From assembly GCA_949948735.1 (NCBI GenBank), contig CATLGV010000002.1, positions 124,001-188,000 on the forward strand: a DNA stretch of 64,000 nucleotides. Direction: 5' to 3'. The position numbers and the translations under genes are program-made. This stretch comes from an uncultured Lachnospiraceae bacterium. GTDB lineage: Bacteria; Bacillota; Clostridia; Lachnospirales; Lachnospiraceae. Under the pieces are notes generated by a model. The model ran no database searches, was not told the DNA's origin, and worked only from the letters and a program-made list of their open reading frames with translations. This document shows positions 47,015 through 55,948 of this stretch, in pieces. Within the stretch, counting starts at the first letter, position 1, and each line of letters starts with the position of its first letter.

Positions 47015-47443
47015 ATGCGAAAAAAACGGCTGAAAAAGTATTTGTGCTTAGCGATAACCCTTACCATTACAATGCTCTTATTGAGCGGATGTACCGCCGG
47101 CTCCGGGGATTCGGAACGGCTTCGGGAGCTGGATTTTACGGTGCTGGGGGAAAATGAACAACCGGATACCCTAAAGGAGATTATTGGGGAAAAGCGAACG
47201 TCCCCGTTCCAAATCAGCTATGTCCTGGGCGAGGACCTGTATATTGCCGTCGGCTATGGGGAGCAGGCAAGCGGCGGGTACAGCATCAGCGTGAACGACC
47301 TTTATGAGACAGCGGATGCGATTGTGATTGATACGACGCTGACTGGCCCCGGCAGCGCGGAAAACGTTACGCAGGTCGTAACGTATCCGTATATTGTGAT
47401 AAAAACCGAAAATATAGCGGATAAGCCGATAGTTTTCCAATGA
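47015..47443 (+). CDS. Small lipoprotein with a PrcB-like domain
   Basis: 142 residues. The signal peptide ends in a lipobox (LLLSGC), so it is membrane-tethered. The C-terminal 80 residues (GYGEQASGGYSISVNDLYET to YPYIVIKT) match the pattern of the PrcB C-terminal domain, first described in a spirochaete protease complex. The function in Firmicutes is unknown. It has a GGAGG site and is followed by the pyrC promoter, so it is probably a single-gene unit. Confidence 0.8.
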   Translation: MRKKRLKKYLCLAITLTITMLLLSGCTAGSGDSERLRELDFTVLGENEQPDTLKEIIGEKRTSPFQISYVLGEDLYIAVGYGEQASGGYSISVNDLYETADAIVIDTTLTGPGSAENVTQVVTYPYIVIKTENIADKPIVFQ

Positions 47444-47449
47444 AAAAGA

Positions 47450-47458
47450 TGGTATAAT
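47450..47458 (+). promoter_or_regulatory. Extended -10 promoter of pyrC
   Basis: TGG followed by a perfect TATAAT (47453-47458), 35 bases before the start codon. No clear -35 is seen. It lies directly after the stop of the PrcB-like gene. Confidence 0.6.
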
Positions 47459-47493
47459 AAAGAACAGAACGAGAGAATAACGGAGGAAAGCAC

Positions 47494-48786
47494 ATGTTAT
47501 TGATAAAGAACGGATTTGTGGTAGATCCTGCAAATGGCGTTGCCGGGAAGGCAGACGTCGCGATACAGGACGGAAAGATTTTAAAGGTAAGCGACAGCCC
47601 TTCGGAAATCGGGTCCGCCCTTTTGCCGCAGGACTGTGAAGTGATTGACGCAAAGGGATGCGTTGTTGCGCCCGGGCTTGTGGATGTGCATGTGCACTTC
47701 CGCGATCCCGGGTTCACGCATAAGGAGGATATAGAGACCGGCGCAAGAGCAGCGTTAAAGGGCGGCTTCACCAGCGTGGTGCTGATGGCAAATACAAAGC
47801 CCCCCGTGGATAACGTAGAAACAATCACATATGTTATTGAAAAGGGGAAAGCGACGGATTTAAAGGTCTATACCTGTGCGAATATTACAAAGGGAATGGC
47901 GGGCAGAGAGCTGACGGAGATGGACAAGCTCTGCAGACACGGGGCTGTGGGCTTTACCGACGACGGGATTCCCATTATGGACGCCGGGCTTCTGGAGCGG
48001 GCGATGACAGAGGCGGCCGGTCTGGGCGTGCCGCTGAGCCTGCATGAGGAAAATCCTGCGTTGATTGTCAATAACGGGGTGAATCGGGGAAAGGCATCGG
48101 AATACTTTGGCATAGGCGGTTCTCCGCGGGAAGCGGAGATTTCGTTGATTGAGCGGGATCTGGAGCTTGCTTTGAAAACGAATGTTATTTTAAATATTCA
48201 GCACATCAGCACGAAGGAGGGCGTGGCGCTTGTGCGGCAGGCCAAACGCCGCGGCGCCAACATTCATGCGGAGGCTGCGCCGCATCATTTCAGCCTGACC
48301 GAGGATGCGGTTATTGAATACGGCACACTGGCCAAAATGAATCCGCCCCTGCGTGAGGAGGCGGACCGGCTTGCGATTATAGAGGGCCTGAGGGACGGGA
48401 CGATCGATGTGATTGCGACGGACCATGCGCCGCACAGCAGGGAAGAGAAGGAGCGTCCGCTGACGGAGGCGCCAAGCGGCATTATCGGCCTGGAGACGGC
48501 GCTGCCGCTTGGCATAACCAACCTGGTCGATAAGGGACAGCTGACGCTGGATGCACTGATTGCCTGCATGACAGTCCATCCGGCCAGGCTTTACCGGCTG
48601 GATGCGGGGACCCTTTCGGCGGGGGCGCCGGCGGACATCGTTATTTTTGACGCGGACGCCGTACAGACAGTTGGAGGCTTTGCTTCAAAGTCCGCCAACT
48701 CTCCCTTTACGGGGCAGCGCCTCAAGGGTGTGGTGCGGTATACGATTGTCGACGGAAGGGTGGTTTATGCGGCAGCTGCAGGCTGA
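47494..48786 (+). CDS. pyrC: Dihydroorotase
   Basis: 430 residues, the type I long form of the bacterial enzyme. The metal site HxH is in DVHVHFRDPGFTHKEDIETG. ATDHAPHSREEKERP carries the catalytic Asp. The C-terminal strand (SAGAPADIVIFD) closes the amidohydrolase fold. It cyclises carbamoyl-aspartate to dihydroorotate in pyrimidine synthesis. The genes for the next step, pyrK and pyrD, lie 7 kb downstream, beyond a sugar module. Confidence 0.96.
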   Translation: MLLIKNGFVVDPANGVAGKADVAIQDGKILKVSDSPSEIGSALLPQDCEVIDAKGCVVAPGLVDVHVHFRDPGFTHKEDIETGARAALKGGFTSVVLMANTKPPVDNVETITYVIEKGKATDLKVYTCANITKGMAGRELTEMDKLCRHGAVGFTDDGIPIMDAGLLERAMTEAAGLGVPLSLHEENPALIVNNGVNRGKASEYFGIGGSPREAEISLIERDLELALKTNVILNIQHISTKEGVALVRQAKRRGANIHAEAAPHHFSLTEDAVIEYGTLAKMNPPLREEADRLAIIEGLRDGTIDVIATDHAPHSREEKERPLTEAPSGIIGLETALPLGITNLVDKGQLTLDALIACMTVHPARLYRLDAGTLSAGAPADIVIFDADAVQTVGGFASKSANSPFTGQRLKGVVRYTIVDGRVVYAAAAG

Positions 48787-48827
48787 CCGCAGACCTTTGC
48801 CGACCGGGAGTATATGTCCGCAAGGGT

Positions 48828-51110
48828 TTACTTCTCCTCCCGCATGGCGCTTGGCGTCACGCCGAAAATCTTCTTAAATGCGCGCCGGAAGCTGTTGGCA
48901 TTGTTGTAGCCTACGGAGAGATACAGCTCATTCAGGCTGGTATCCGTCTCTCTGATCAGGCGCGCAGCCTCATTCATTCGAATATTTTCCAGATAATTTG
49001 AAAAGTTAATTCCTGTCTTTTCCTTGAACATATGGGAGAAATAACTCTCCGAGATCTGAAATTCATCGGAAATCTTGTTCAGGCTCATGGACGGATCCAT
49101 ATAATTCTCCCGGATGTAGTTCTCGATGGCGGAAACCGGGTTCGTATCCTCGGTCTCTACGGTAAACAGCCGGCACAGGCGCAGCGCGATATCTTCACAC
49201 AGCTTAAAGGAAACATGCTGGTTAAAGCAGGCGTCCAATGCACGAATCTCCTCCTCGGGTGTATTCTGCGGCAGTGCAAATCTTGCCTTCAGAAGAGAAT
49301 TGCGGATATCCGACAGCAAAAACTGCAGCATATTGATGGGGAGCGAACGCTCCTCGATATTCTCCTGATGCAGCAGATTGAACAGCTCGAGTACCTGCGG
49401 CGTATTGCCCGACGTAATAAAGCGGATGAGCTTCGTGGAAAGCTCCGGCGGATAGTAAAAGGCGTTGGAATCCTTCTTAATAAAGCTGTAAGGGTAGAAT
49501 ATGTAATTCTTGCTGGTATAGCTCACGGCTTCCACAGCCTGTTGATACGCCTCCCAGACATTCATAATGCTGTCCGTGCTTTTCCCGATGCCTGCAAGAA
49601 GCCATATGCCGTAAGTGTCCAGAAGATGGTTGTGCAGCTTGACAACCGCCTCGTTTGTCCGGATAATCAGATCCTTTTCCGCTTCCCTGCCGCAGACAAG
49701 CATGACGGCGTAGGTCCTGTCGGAGGGGCTGAAGCAGTAGAGCGGTGTTCCCAGATATTCCTGCAGGCCGTCCAGAACCAGATCATTGCATTCGGCGGGC
49801 GTACGCGCCTCAGCGGCGGCTTCGCTTTCCTCCGTTACATTATTGTATGCGACGACATACAGGCTGTTGTAGCACAGGGAATCGTCGTCGGGAATGCCAA
49901 GAAAGGCTTTTATATAGTCGGCCTCCTCCTCGGAGGCAATCCAGCCCTTGATCAGCTGACGCACATAGGAGGTACAGATAATCGGCCGCTGGCTGTCCAT
50001 GACCTCCTGTAAATGAGAGGTCTCCTGCCTGGCTACCTGAAGCTCCTGCCCCAGCTTAAGAATCGGCTGCATATTGCGCCTGGAAAACAGCAGGATTAGG
50101 ACGCCTCCTATTATCAAAGCGGCAAAAAATAATACAAGGTGCATAATTTGCGTACGTGCAATCCTTGCGGTCGTCTCAAAGTCAGGGTAGGTATAATAAT
50201 AGGTAAAGCCGGTCCTGGGAGAGCTGTACTGCCCAAGCGTGACAGGGACAGAGGCGAAATATTTATCAGAGGCTTCCGTATCGCCATGAACAAGCCTGCC
50301 AATCAGAGCTTCGGTAATGCCTGCGCTTTCCGGCGTATAGATGGACAGGGCGGGTTCATTATTTTGATTAAACATAGTGAGATTCCGATATTCATTATCC
50401 GTCTCGAGACAGGTAAAAAGGCTGGAAAGCTCCGACTTCTCCAGCACGAAGCAGACAACGGCGTCAATATTCAGATAATAGAGGTCGTTCAGATTAATAA
50501 TATACATATAATACTGCTTGCTGTAGTTGGCGGCAATATTATCTATAGGAAGAAATTGGTAATAATATTCGGAGGATGTAAGAGCTTTCAGCCAGTTGTG
50601 ATATTCCTGCTCGGAGTAGCGCTTCTCCCAGTCGTAATATCGGTACTGTGAAATAAACGTATTCTGGGAAAGAATATAGCCTGATTGGGGCAGATAGCAG
50701 AATACTTCATAAATCGGAAGCAGGGATTCCGGGTATACGTCCGTGGAGAGCTCCGTATAAAGGGAGAAGCCCAGATCCATAAAGCGCGGGTCATCGGGGG
50801 GAAGCTTCGCAAGCTTTTTGAAGTCGCCGTTCTGTAACAGCTGGCGGCAATAGGCGTCCATGATGTTCAGATCCTTCTCAAAAAGCTCCACATCGCTCAT
50901 CAGGGTGGCCTGCATCTGGTTCTCATACTGCAGACGTGCATTTTTTACGGTGAGGCTGTATAAGTAAAACAGCAGCATCAAAATAACAAGCAGAAAGACG
51001 CTGTAGGAAGTTGCCAACTTCATCATAAGATTCTGCTTATTCTTTGGTGAATTTGTATTGTTGTCGGTAGATTCTATGTCAAGCTGTATAGCATTTGCGT
51101 CAGTTTTCAC
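48828..51110 (-). CDS. Membrane-bound AraC-family sensor-regulator
   Basis: 760 residues from GTG 51110, which has AGGAG 8 bases upstream; an ATG at 51158 is possible. Two membrane helices (about 30-50 and 325-345) flank an extracellular sensor region of about 270 residues. A cytoplasmic linker leads to a C-terminal AraC domain with two helix-turn-helix motifs (LNKISDEFQISESYFSHMF; LNELYLSVGYNNANSFRRAF). Such one-protein receptors regulate neighbouring sugar transporters. It is divergent to the LplA-like gene, so it probably activates that operon on binding a sugar or binding-protein complex. Confidence 0.9.
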   Translation of the reverse strand: MKTDANAIQLDIESTDNNTNSPKNKQNLMMKLATSYSVFLLVILMLLFYLYSLTVKNARLQYENQMQATLMSDVELFEKDLNIMDAYCRQLLQNGDFKKLAKLPPDDPRFMDLGFSLYTELSTDVYPESLLPIYEVFCYLPQSGYILSQNTFISQYRYYDWEKRYSEQEYHNWLKALTSSEYYYQFLPIDNIAANYSKQYYMYIINLNDLYYLNIDAVVCFVLEKSELSSLFTCLETDNEYRNLTMFNQNNEPALSIYTPESAGITEALIGRLVHGDTEASDKYFASVPVTLGQYSSPRTGFTYYYTYPDFETTARIARTQIMHLVLFFAALIIGGVLILLFSRRNMQPILKLGQELQVARQETSHLQEVMDSQRPIICTSYVRQLIKGWIASEEEADYIKAFLGIPDDDSLCYNSLYVVAYNNVTEESEAAAEARTPAECNDLVLDGLQEYLGTPLYCFSPSDRTYAVMLVCGREAEKDLIIRTNEAVVKLHNHLLDTYGIWLLAGIGKSTDSIMNVWEAYQQAVEAVSYTSKNYIFYPYSFIKKDSNAFYYPPELSTKLIRFITSGNTPQVLELFNLLHQENIEERSLPINMLQFLLSDIRNSLLKARFALPQNTPEEEIRALDACFNQHVSFKLCEDIALRLCRLFTVETEDTNPVSAIENYIRENYMDPSMSLNKISDEFQISESYFSHMFKEKTGINFSNYLENIRMNEAARLIRETDTSLNELYLSVGYNNANSFRRAFKKIFGVTPSAMREEK

Positions 51111-51252
51111 CGGTTTTTCTCCTGATTTCACAAAAAAATGTATGAGGGATAAGCTCATTTTATCAGTTCCGGAGAAAAATTACAATACGTAAATGCGCCT
51201 CTAACGCCTTAAAATTCAACAATGTACAAATGGAGAACGCAAAATATGTATG

Positions 51253-51272
51253 CGACCTAAAATATTGTCGCT
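51253..51272. promoter_or_regulatory. Dyad in the divergent araC/binding-protein region
   Basis: GCGAC and GTCGC flank a 10-base AT-rich centre, midway between the two divergent genes. It is a candidate site for the AraC regulator, based on position and symmetry only. Confidence 0.3.
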
Positions 51273-51379
51273 TGCGTGTAAGCTCTTTCAATGCTAAAGT
51301 ACAAAGCAGGCAGGGGAAGACCGGAATGAGGCGTCTGCGCCTGCCACGCAAGAAAAACTAATTTTTAGGGAGGAAAGAA

Positions 51380-53053
51380 ATGAAGAAGAAAGCATTATCT
51401 TTACTTTTGGCATCAACAATGGTTGTTTCATTGGCTGCATGCGGCGGCAAATCCGACGCACCGGCAAGCGATACAACCGACAATTCCAATTCGACTGCTA
51501 CAGATAACAGCAGCACAACGACACCGGCGGCTGACACCAATACAAATACAGAAGCGCCGGCAGACACAGCAAGCGGTGAGAAGGCAGATTACCATGAGGT
51601 ACTCAAGGACGGTATCACTATCGTAGTAGACGGTACCCTGACCGCTTCCGCTGACAACGGCCAGGCTGACTTTGAGAAGCAGTGGGAAGAGGCCGTAGGC
51701 ATCGACCTGACAATCCAGCAGCTTGACCACTCTGGTTATCAGGATGCGGTAGGACGTCTTTTCGCGGGCGGCGATTACCCCGACGCGATGATTATGGCTG
51801 CCGGAATGTTCAAGCAGTACGCGCCGACAGGCCTTCTGTGGGATTTGTCAGACGCTTACGCAAACGCAGAGTTCCAGAACAGAATCACTTTAACGGCAAT
51901 CAATGAGAATCTGAAGGATAAGGACGGCCATCTGTACGGCTTTGCGCCGGCATATGGTAACGGCTGCGTTACATATGTAAAGAAGGCTTGGCTTGACGCG
52001 GTTGGCATTGATGCAAGCTCTATCAAGACCTATGATGATTACTATAATATGTTAAAGGCATTCCATGACGGCGATCCCGACGGCAACGGCGTGGACGGCG
52101 ATACCTACGGCGTTATCGCGGCAGGCTTCCTTGGCAACGAAGCTCCTTACATCAACTATCTGCCGGAGTTCTGGCAGGGCGCATATCCCGCTCTTTATCA
52201 GAAAGACGGCAAGTGGGTTGACGGCTTCCAGGAGGACGCGACAAAAGAGGCGCTTCTGAGATTGCAGCAGGCATACGCAGACGGCGCAATTGATCCGGAG
52301 ACGCTGACGGCATCTACCAAGATTGCGCGTGAGAAGTGGTTCTCCAACGATCAGAAGGGTTCCGCAGGCGTGTTCACATACTGGGCAGGTACATGGTATC
52401 AGAATCTGACGGATAACCTGATTAAGAATGAAGTGAATGAAGAGCTGGTACAGCTTCCGCCTATTAAGGAAATTACGGATACCTTCGGTGGCTACCTTAA
52501 CAGAGAGGCGCCGGTATGGGTTATCATCGATCAGGGCGATCCCGTACGCAATCAGGCAGTTTTCGACGCATTGTTTGACACGATGTTAGACGGCGACGTT
52601 GTACAGACCCTCTGGGTATACGGTGCAGAGGATGTTCACTGGTCCACAAAGGCAGAGGAGTTTACAACCAACGCAGGTACGGACAAAGAGAAGTCCTATT
52701 CCTATGCGGATGGCGAGTTCCATATGAAGCCGTCACCGAACGACCCGAATACGCTTTGGAAGAAGAACCACTTGGATTCAGCGCTCGTAATCAGCCCGTT
52801 GACAAACGGATTTACAGCGGAGTCTGACCTTATGGCGGAAGGTAACAAGTTCTTTACGGAGAACTGCGTAGACGCTCCTTCTACACCGGTTTCCGAGACT
52901 TATACGAACGAGTCCGGTACCATCTATGACGCGAAGCTGGCAGTTGTTACCGCAGTAGTAGTAGACGGCGGCGACGTAGACGCGGCAATGCAGACCTATG
53001 TTGATACGGTAGGCAGCATCGTTGACCAGTGCTTAGCTGAGCTGAATCAGTAA
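51380..53053 (+). CDS. Extracellular solute-binding lipoprotein (LplA-like)
   Basis: 557 residues. The lipoprotein signal ends at Cys21 (VSLAAC), followed by a Ser/Thr/Asp/Asn-rich linker to about 70. The mature part has the long binding-protein fold of the LplA/YtcQ group (GLLWDLSDAYANAEFQNRI, NGVDGDTYGVIAAGF). A Ca-type loop DGDPDGNGVDGD occurs near 230. It should bring oligosaccharides, probably of pectin type, to the two permeases downstream. A GGAGG site lies close to the start. Confidence 0.92.
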   Translation: MKKKALSLLLASTMVVSLAACGGKSDAPASDTTDNSNSTATDNSSTTTPAADTNTNTEAPADTASGEKADYHEVLKDGITIVVDGTLTASADNGQADFEKQWEEAVGIDLTIQQLDHSGYQDAVGRLFAGGDYPDAMIMAAGMFKQYAPTGLLWDLSDAYANAEFQNRITLTAINENLKDKDGHLYGFAPAYGNGCVTYVKKAWLDAVGIDASSIKTYDDYYNMLKAFHDGDPDGNGVDGDTYGVIAAGFLGNEAPYINYLPEFWQGAYPALYQKDGKWVDGFQEDATKEALLRLQQAYADGAIDPETLTASTKIAREKWFSNDQKGSAGVFTYWAGTWYQNLTDNLIKNEVNEELVQLPPIKEITDTFGGYLNREAPVWVIIDQGDPVRNQAVFDALFDTMLDGDVVQTLWVYGAEDVHWSTKAEEFTTNAGTDKEKSYSYADGEFHMKPSPNDPNTLWKKNHLDSALVISPLTNGFTAESDLMAEGNKFFTENCVDAPSTPVSETYTNESGTIYDAKLAVVTAVVVDGGDVDAAMQTYVDTVGSIVDQCLAELNQ

Positions 53054-53085
53054 TCGGTTTGTATCCGAATGAGATGAATAAGATG

Positions 53086-53113
53086 ATATCCTGCCCCATC
53101 CGGGGCGGGATAT
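53086..53113 (+). promoter_or_regulatory. Strong intercistronic hairpin after the binding-protein gene
   Basis: A stem of about 12 pairs (ATATCCTGCCCC with GGGGCGGGATAT, minor mismatch) around ATC. There is no T-run. A second inverted repeat (ATGAACTG, 53115-, with CAGTTCAT, ending near 53162) follows. Such structures protect or partly terminate binding-protein mRNA. Confidence 0.6.
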
Positions 53114-53257
53114 GGATGAACTGTCCGGAATACGCTTTATAAAGTAATTTGGGGCAGTTCATTACGCTAAGGAGCTGTTTGGTTCCTAAGGAAGTGTGGC
53201 CGTTCCTATCCGGTCACGGCAAAGGTGATATAAGGAAGCAGAAAGGAAGAGAACGGT

Positions 53258-54220
53258 ATGGCTAAGAAAAAAGTTATGACCTCCGGCGGCGTGGAAGTTC
53301 GTCAGAAACCGCTCGGGCTTCGGATATGGAATAACAGGGGTTATTACATTATGTTTATCCCTGTGCTCGTGTTTTTGTTGATTATGCATTATTGGCCGAT
53401 GCTGGGCGTGCGCTACGCGTTTTACGATTATAAGCCGGTAGGAACGCCGACGCCTGTCGGGTTCGCACATTTTCAGAAGATGTTCTCAACGCCGGCGTTC
53501 TGGACAGCGTTCTGGAATACGCTGGAGCTGAGTATTGCCAACCTGCTGTTGACGAATGTTGCGGCGGTGGTGGTATCCATTTTCCTGAACGAAATGAAAA
53601 ATCTGTTTGCAAAGAAGACCCTGCAGACTATTATATATTTACCGCACTTTATGTCCTGGGCGGTAGTGGCGTCCATCTTCAGCTTGTTCCTGTCCCCGTC
53701 AAGCACCGGTATGGTAAACGGTATCCTGAGAGACTGGGGGATCCTGGGGGAAGCGGATAAGAATATTTATTTCCTCGCAAACACCTCGTGGTGGCGGCCG
53801 ATTTACTGGTTTATTCAGGTGTGGAAGGAGACCGGCTGGGGCACGATTATTTATCTGGCGACCTTGTCCGGCATCAATCCGGAGCTGTATGAGGCGGCCG
53901 ATATCGACGGCGCGAGCCGCATGCAGAAGATACGCTTCGTAACGCTGCCGGCGCTGGCGAATACGATTATCACCGTATTGATTCTGAACCTTGCAAAGGT
54001 TATGAACCTGTTTGAGTCCGTATTCGTACTTTACAACAACGCGGTTTATGAGGTATCGGACGTTATCGCTACATACATCTATCGCCAGACCTTCGCGATT
54101 GCGCTGCCCAATTACGGATATTCAACCGCGGTAGGCTTGTTCCGTTCACTGGTGGGCTGTGTGCTTGTTCTGGCTTGTAACCAGGCCAGCAAGAAGGTTC
54201 GCGGCCGCGGTATCGTATAG
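53258..54220 (+). CDS. Sugar ABC transporter permease (LplB-like)
   Basis: 320 residues with about six membrane helices and EAA loop EAADIDGASR (Glu212). The N-terminal part (WNNRGYYIMFIPVLVFLLIMHYWPMLGVRYAF) is characteristic of the LplB/YteP group, which imports pectin-derived and similar oligosaccharides. It pairs with the next permease, which starts 11 bases after it. No ATPase gene is nearby. Confidence 0.94.
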   Translation: MAKKKVMTSGGVEVRQKPLGLRIWNNRGYYIMFIPVLVFLLIMHYWPMLGVRYAFYDYKPVGTPTPVGFAHFQKMFSTPAFWTAFWNTLELSIANLLLTNVAAVVVSIFLNEMKNLFAKKTLQTIIYLPHFMSWAVVASIFSLFLSPSSTGMVNGILRDWGILGEADKNIYFLANTSWWRPIYWFIQVWKETGWGTIIYLATLSGINPELYEAADIDGASRMQKIRFVTLPALANTIITVLILNLAKVMNLFESVFVLYNNAVYEVSDVIATYIYRQTFAIALPNYGYSTAVGLFRSLVGCVLVLACNQASKKVRGRGIV

Positions 54221-54231
54221 GAGGTGTGAAG

Positions 54232-55098
54232 ATGGCAGAGGAAAAGTTAGTCTATAAAAAGCCAAAGACGAAAGTACATGTCTTTGACGTTGTGAACTAT
54301 ATCGTATTTATCTTGGTCGGCCTGATTATCATCGTGCCGATTTGGAAGGTTATTGTGGACTCCCTGAATGCGGTCGGCGTATATCAGTTCCAGCTGTGGC
54401 CCAATTCCTTTACGCTGGACGGATACAAGACCATTATTCACACCAAGCTGCTGTATATGCCGTTTGTTATATCGGTTGTCAGTACGTTGCTGGGAACGCT
54501 GTTAGGATTGGTATTATCCACACTTGGCGGCTATGTGCTGGTTCAGTTTGAGATGCCGGGGCGCAACATTTTCGCGTATATCCTGCTCTTCACGATGATT
54601 TTCTCGGGCGGTATGATACCGGAGTATCTGGTTATGAAGCAGTTGGGACTGGTAAATAACTGGTGGATTTTGGTTGTAAAACACGGTATGAACGTGTATA
54701 ATCTGGTATTGATGAGGAACTTCTTTGAGGGTATTCCCGGATCCCTGTACGAGGCGGCAAAGATTGACGGCTGTTCCCCGATGGGAATATTCTTCAGGAT
54801 AGTCCTTCCGCTTTCCAAGGCGGCGCTGGCGTCCATCGGCCTGATGTTCTCCGTAGCGGTTTGGAACGATTACTCGACGGTGAAGATCTATATTACCGAC
54901 CCGGATCAGGTAAACTTCCAGTATAAGCTGCGAAACATGGTTATGGACGGCGATACGCCGACAACGGCATATAAGGTGTCGCAGACAACCTTGTATAATG
55001 CGGGTATCATCGCGGCGGTACTTCCCTTCATGGTATTGTATCCGTTCCTGCAGAAGTATTTCGTTAAGGGCGTTAATATCGGTGCCGTTAAGGAGTAA
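54232..55098 (+). CDS. Sugar ABC transporter permease (LplC/YtcP-like)
   Basis: 288 residues from ATG 54232 with TAGGAGGTG upstream; a GTG two codons earlier lies within that site. Six predicted helices and EAA loop EAAKIDGCSP (Glu174). It is the partner of the LplB-like permease. A terminator follows, but the CE12 gene comes only 76 bases later. Confidence 0.94.
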   Translation: MAEEKLVYKKPKTKVHVFDVVNYIVFILVGLIIIVPIWKVIVDSLNAVGVYQFQLWPNSFTLDGYKTIIHTKLLYMPFVISVVSTLLGTLLGLVLSTLGGYVLVQFEMPGRNIFAYILLFTMIFSGGMIPEYLVMKQLGLVNNWWILVVKHGMNVYNLVLMRNFFEGIPGSLYEAAKIDGCSPMGIFFRIVLPLSKAALASIGLMFSVAVWNDYSTVKIYITDPDQVNFQYKLRNMVMDGDTPTTAYKVSQTTLYNAGIIAAVLPFMVLYPFLQKYFVKGVNIGAVKE

Positions 55099-55114
55099 AA
55101 CCAAGAGGAGCATG

Positions 55115-55143
55115 AAAAGGGAAACGTTTTGTTTCCCTTTTTT
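55115..55143 (+). terminator. Intrinsic terminator after the permease operon
   Basis: Perfect 11-pair stem AAAAGGGAAAC/GTTTCCCTTTT around a GTTTT loop, ending in further T. Confidence 0.8.
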
Positions 55144-55174
55144 GTCCTTCACGAAGAATATAAGGGAGGCAGCA

Positions 55175-55876
55175 ATGAAAAAAATTTTTTGGGCGTCGGA
55201 CTCGACGGTGCAGACAAATAAGGTCTTTACCTATCCGCAGACCGGCATTGGACAGATGCTTTATCTGTATCTGAAGGATGATGTGACGGTGGTAAACCGC
55301 GCAAGAAACGGCAGAAGCACAAAGAGCTTCATTGACCAGGGGCGGCTTGCAAGGATTGAAGAGGAAATCGGGGAAGGGGATTTTCTGTTTATCCAGTTCG
55401 GGCATAACGACGAAAAAATCGACGATCCCGCCCGTTATACGGAGCCGTTTTCGACCTTTATGGAAAATCTGGAGACTTATATCTGTGTGGCGCACGCCCA
55501 CGGCGCGTATCCGGTCCTGATAACCCCGCTCGAGCGCAGATGCTTTGTGGATGAGAAGCATCTTGGCAATGGGGATCACTCCGAGTATGTGGCCGCAATC
55601 AAGCAGACGGCCGAGAAAAACAAAGTGCCACTCATAGACCTGTACAGCATGAGCCGCGCAGCGCTCAAGCAGGCGGGAGAGGAAAAAAGCCGCGCGTGGT
55701 ATATGAACTTTGACAAGGGGCTTTACGACAATTATCCGGACGGAAAGGACGACAATACGCATCTGCGGTACGAGGGCGCCGTGATGTACGCGGGGCTGAT
55801 CGCCAAAGGGCTTGAGGAGCTTGGCGGCGTTTACGGGGCGCTGCTGACCAGTGCGGAAGAAGAAGCAGAAAAATAA
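55175..55876 (+). CDS. Rhamnogalacturonan acetylesterase-like SGNH hydrolase (CE12)
   Basis: 233 residues from ATG 55175 (GGGAGG 5 bases upstream). The SGNH blocks are clear: SDST near the N terminus (Ser10 nucleophile), QFGHND (Gly76, Asn78) and DNTH (Asp193, His196). The short form and KIFWASDSTVQT opening fit YesT/CE12 enzymes, which remove acetyl groups from rhamnogalacturonan. There is no signal peptide, so it would act on imported oligosaccharides. Its place after the LplABC-like transporter points to acetylated pectin fragments as the substrate. Confidence 0.88.
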   Translation: MKKIFWASDSTVQTNKVFTYPQTGIGQMLYLYLKDDVTVVNRARNGRSTKSFIDQGRLARIEEEIGEGDFLFIQFGHNDEKIDDPARYTEPFSTFMENLETYICVAHAHGAYPVLITPLERRCFVDEKHLGNGDHSEYVAAIKQTAEKNKVPLIDLYSMSRAALKQAGEEKSRAWYMNFDKGLYDNYPDGKDDNTHLRYEGAVMYAGLIAKGLEELGGVYGALLTSAEEEAEK

Positions 55877-55891
55877 TCTGCTTCTTTTTTT
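55861..55891 (+). terminator. Intrinsic terminator of the CE12 gene
   Basis: Stem AGAAGCAGA/TCTGCTTCT (55861-55869 with 55877-55885) around a loop that contains the stop codon, then a T-run. Confidence 0.9.
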
Positions 55892-55904
55892 ATGCAAAAG
55901 GATG

Positions 55905-55913
55905 TGGTACGAT
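55905..55913 (+). promoter_or_regulatory. Possible extended -10 of pyrK
   Basis: TGG followed by TACGAT, 36 bases before the preferred pyrK start. The -35 is a featureless T-run from the preceding terminator. Confidence 0.4.
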
Positions 55914-55948
55914 AGGAGAGAAACAAAAGGTCTTTTGGAGGGATGCTT

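Noticed and set aside
55121-55131. AAACGTTT-containing site as a fourth operator
   Set aside because: It is part of the terminator hairpin of the permease operon, downstream of the genes and far from the LacI locus.
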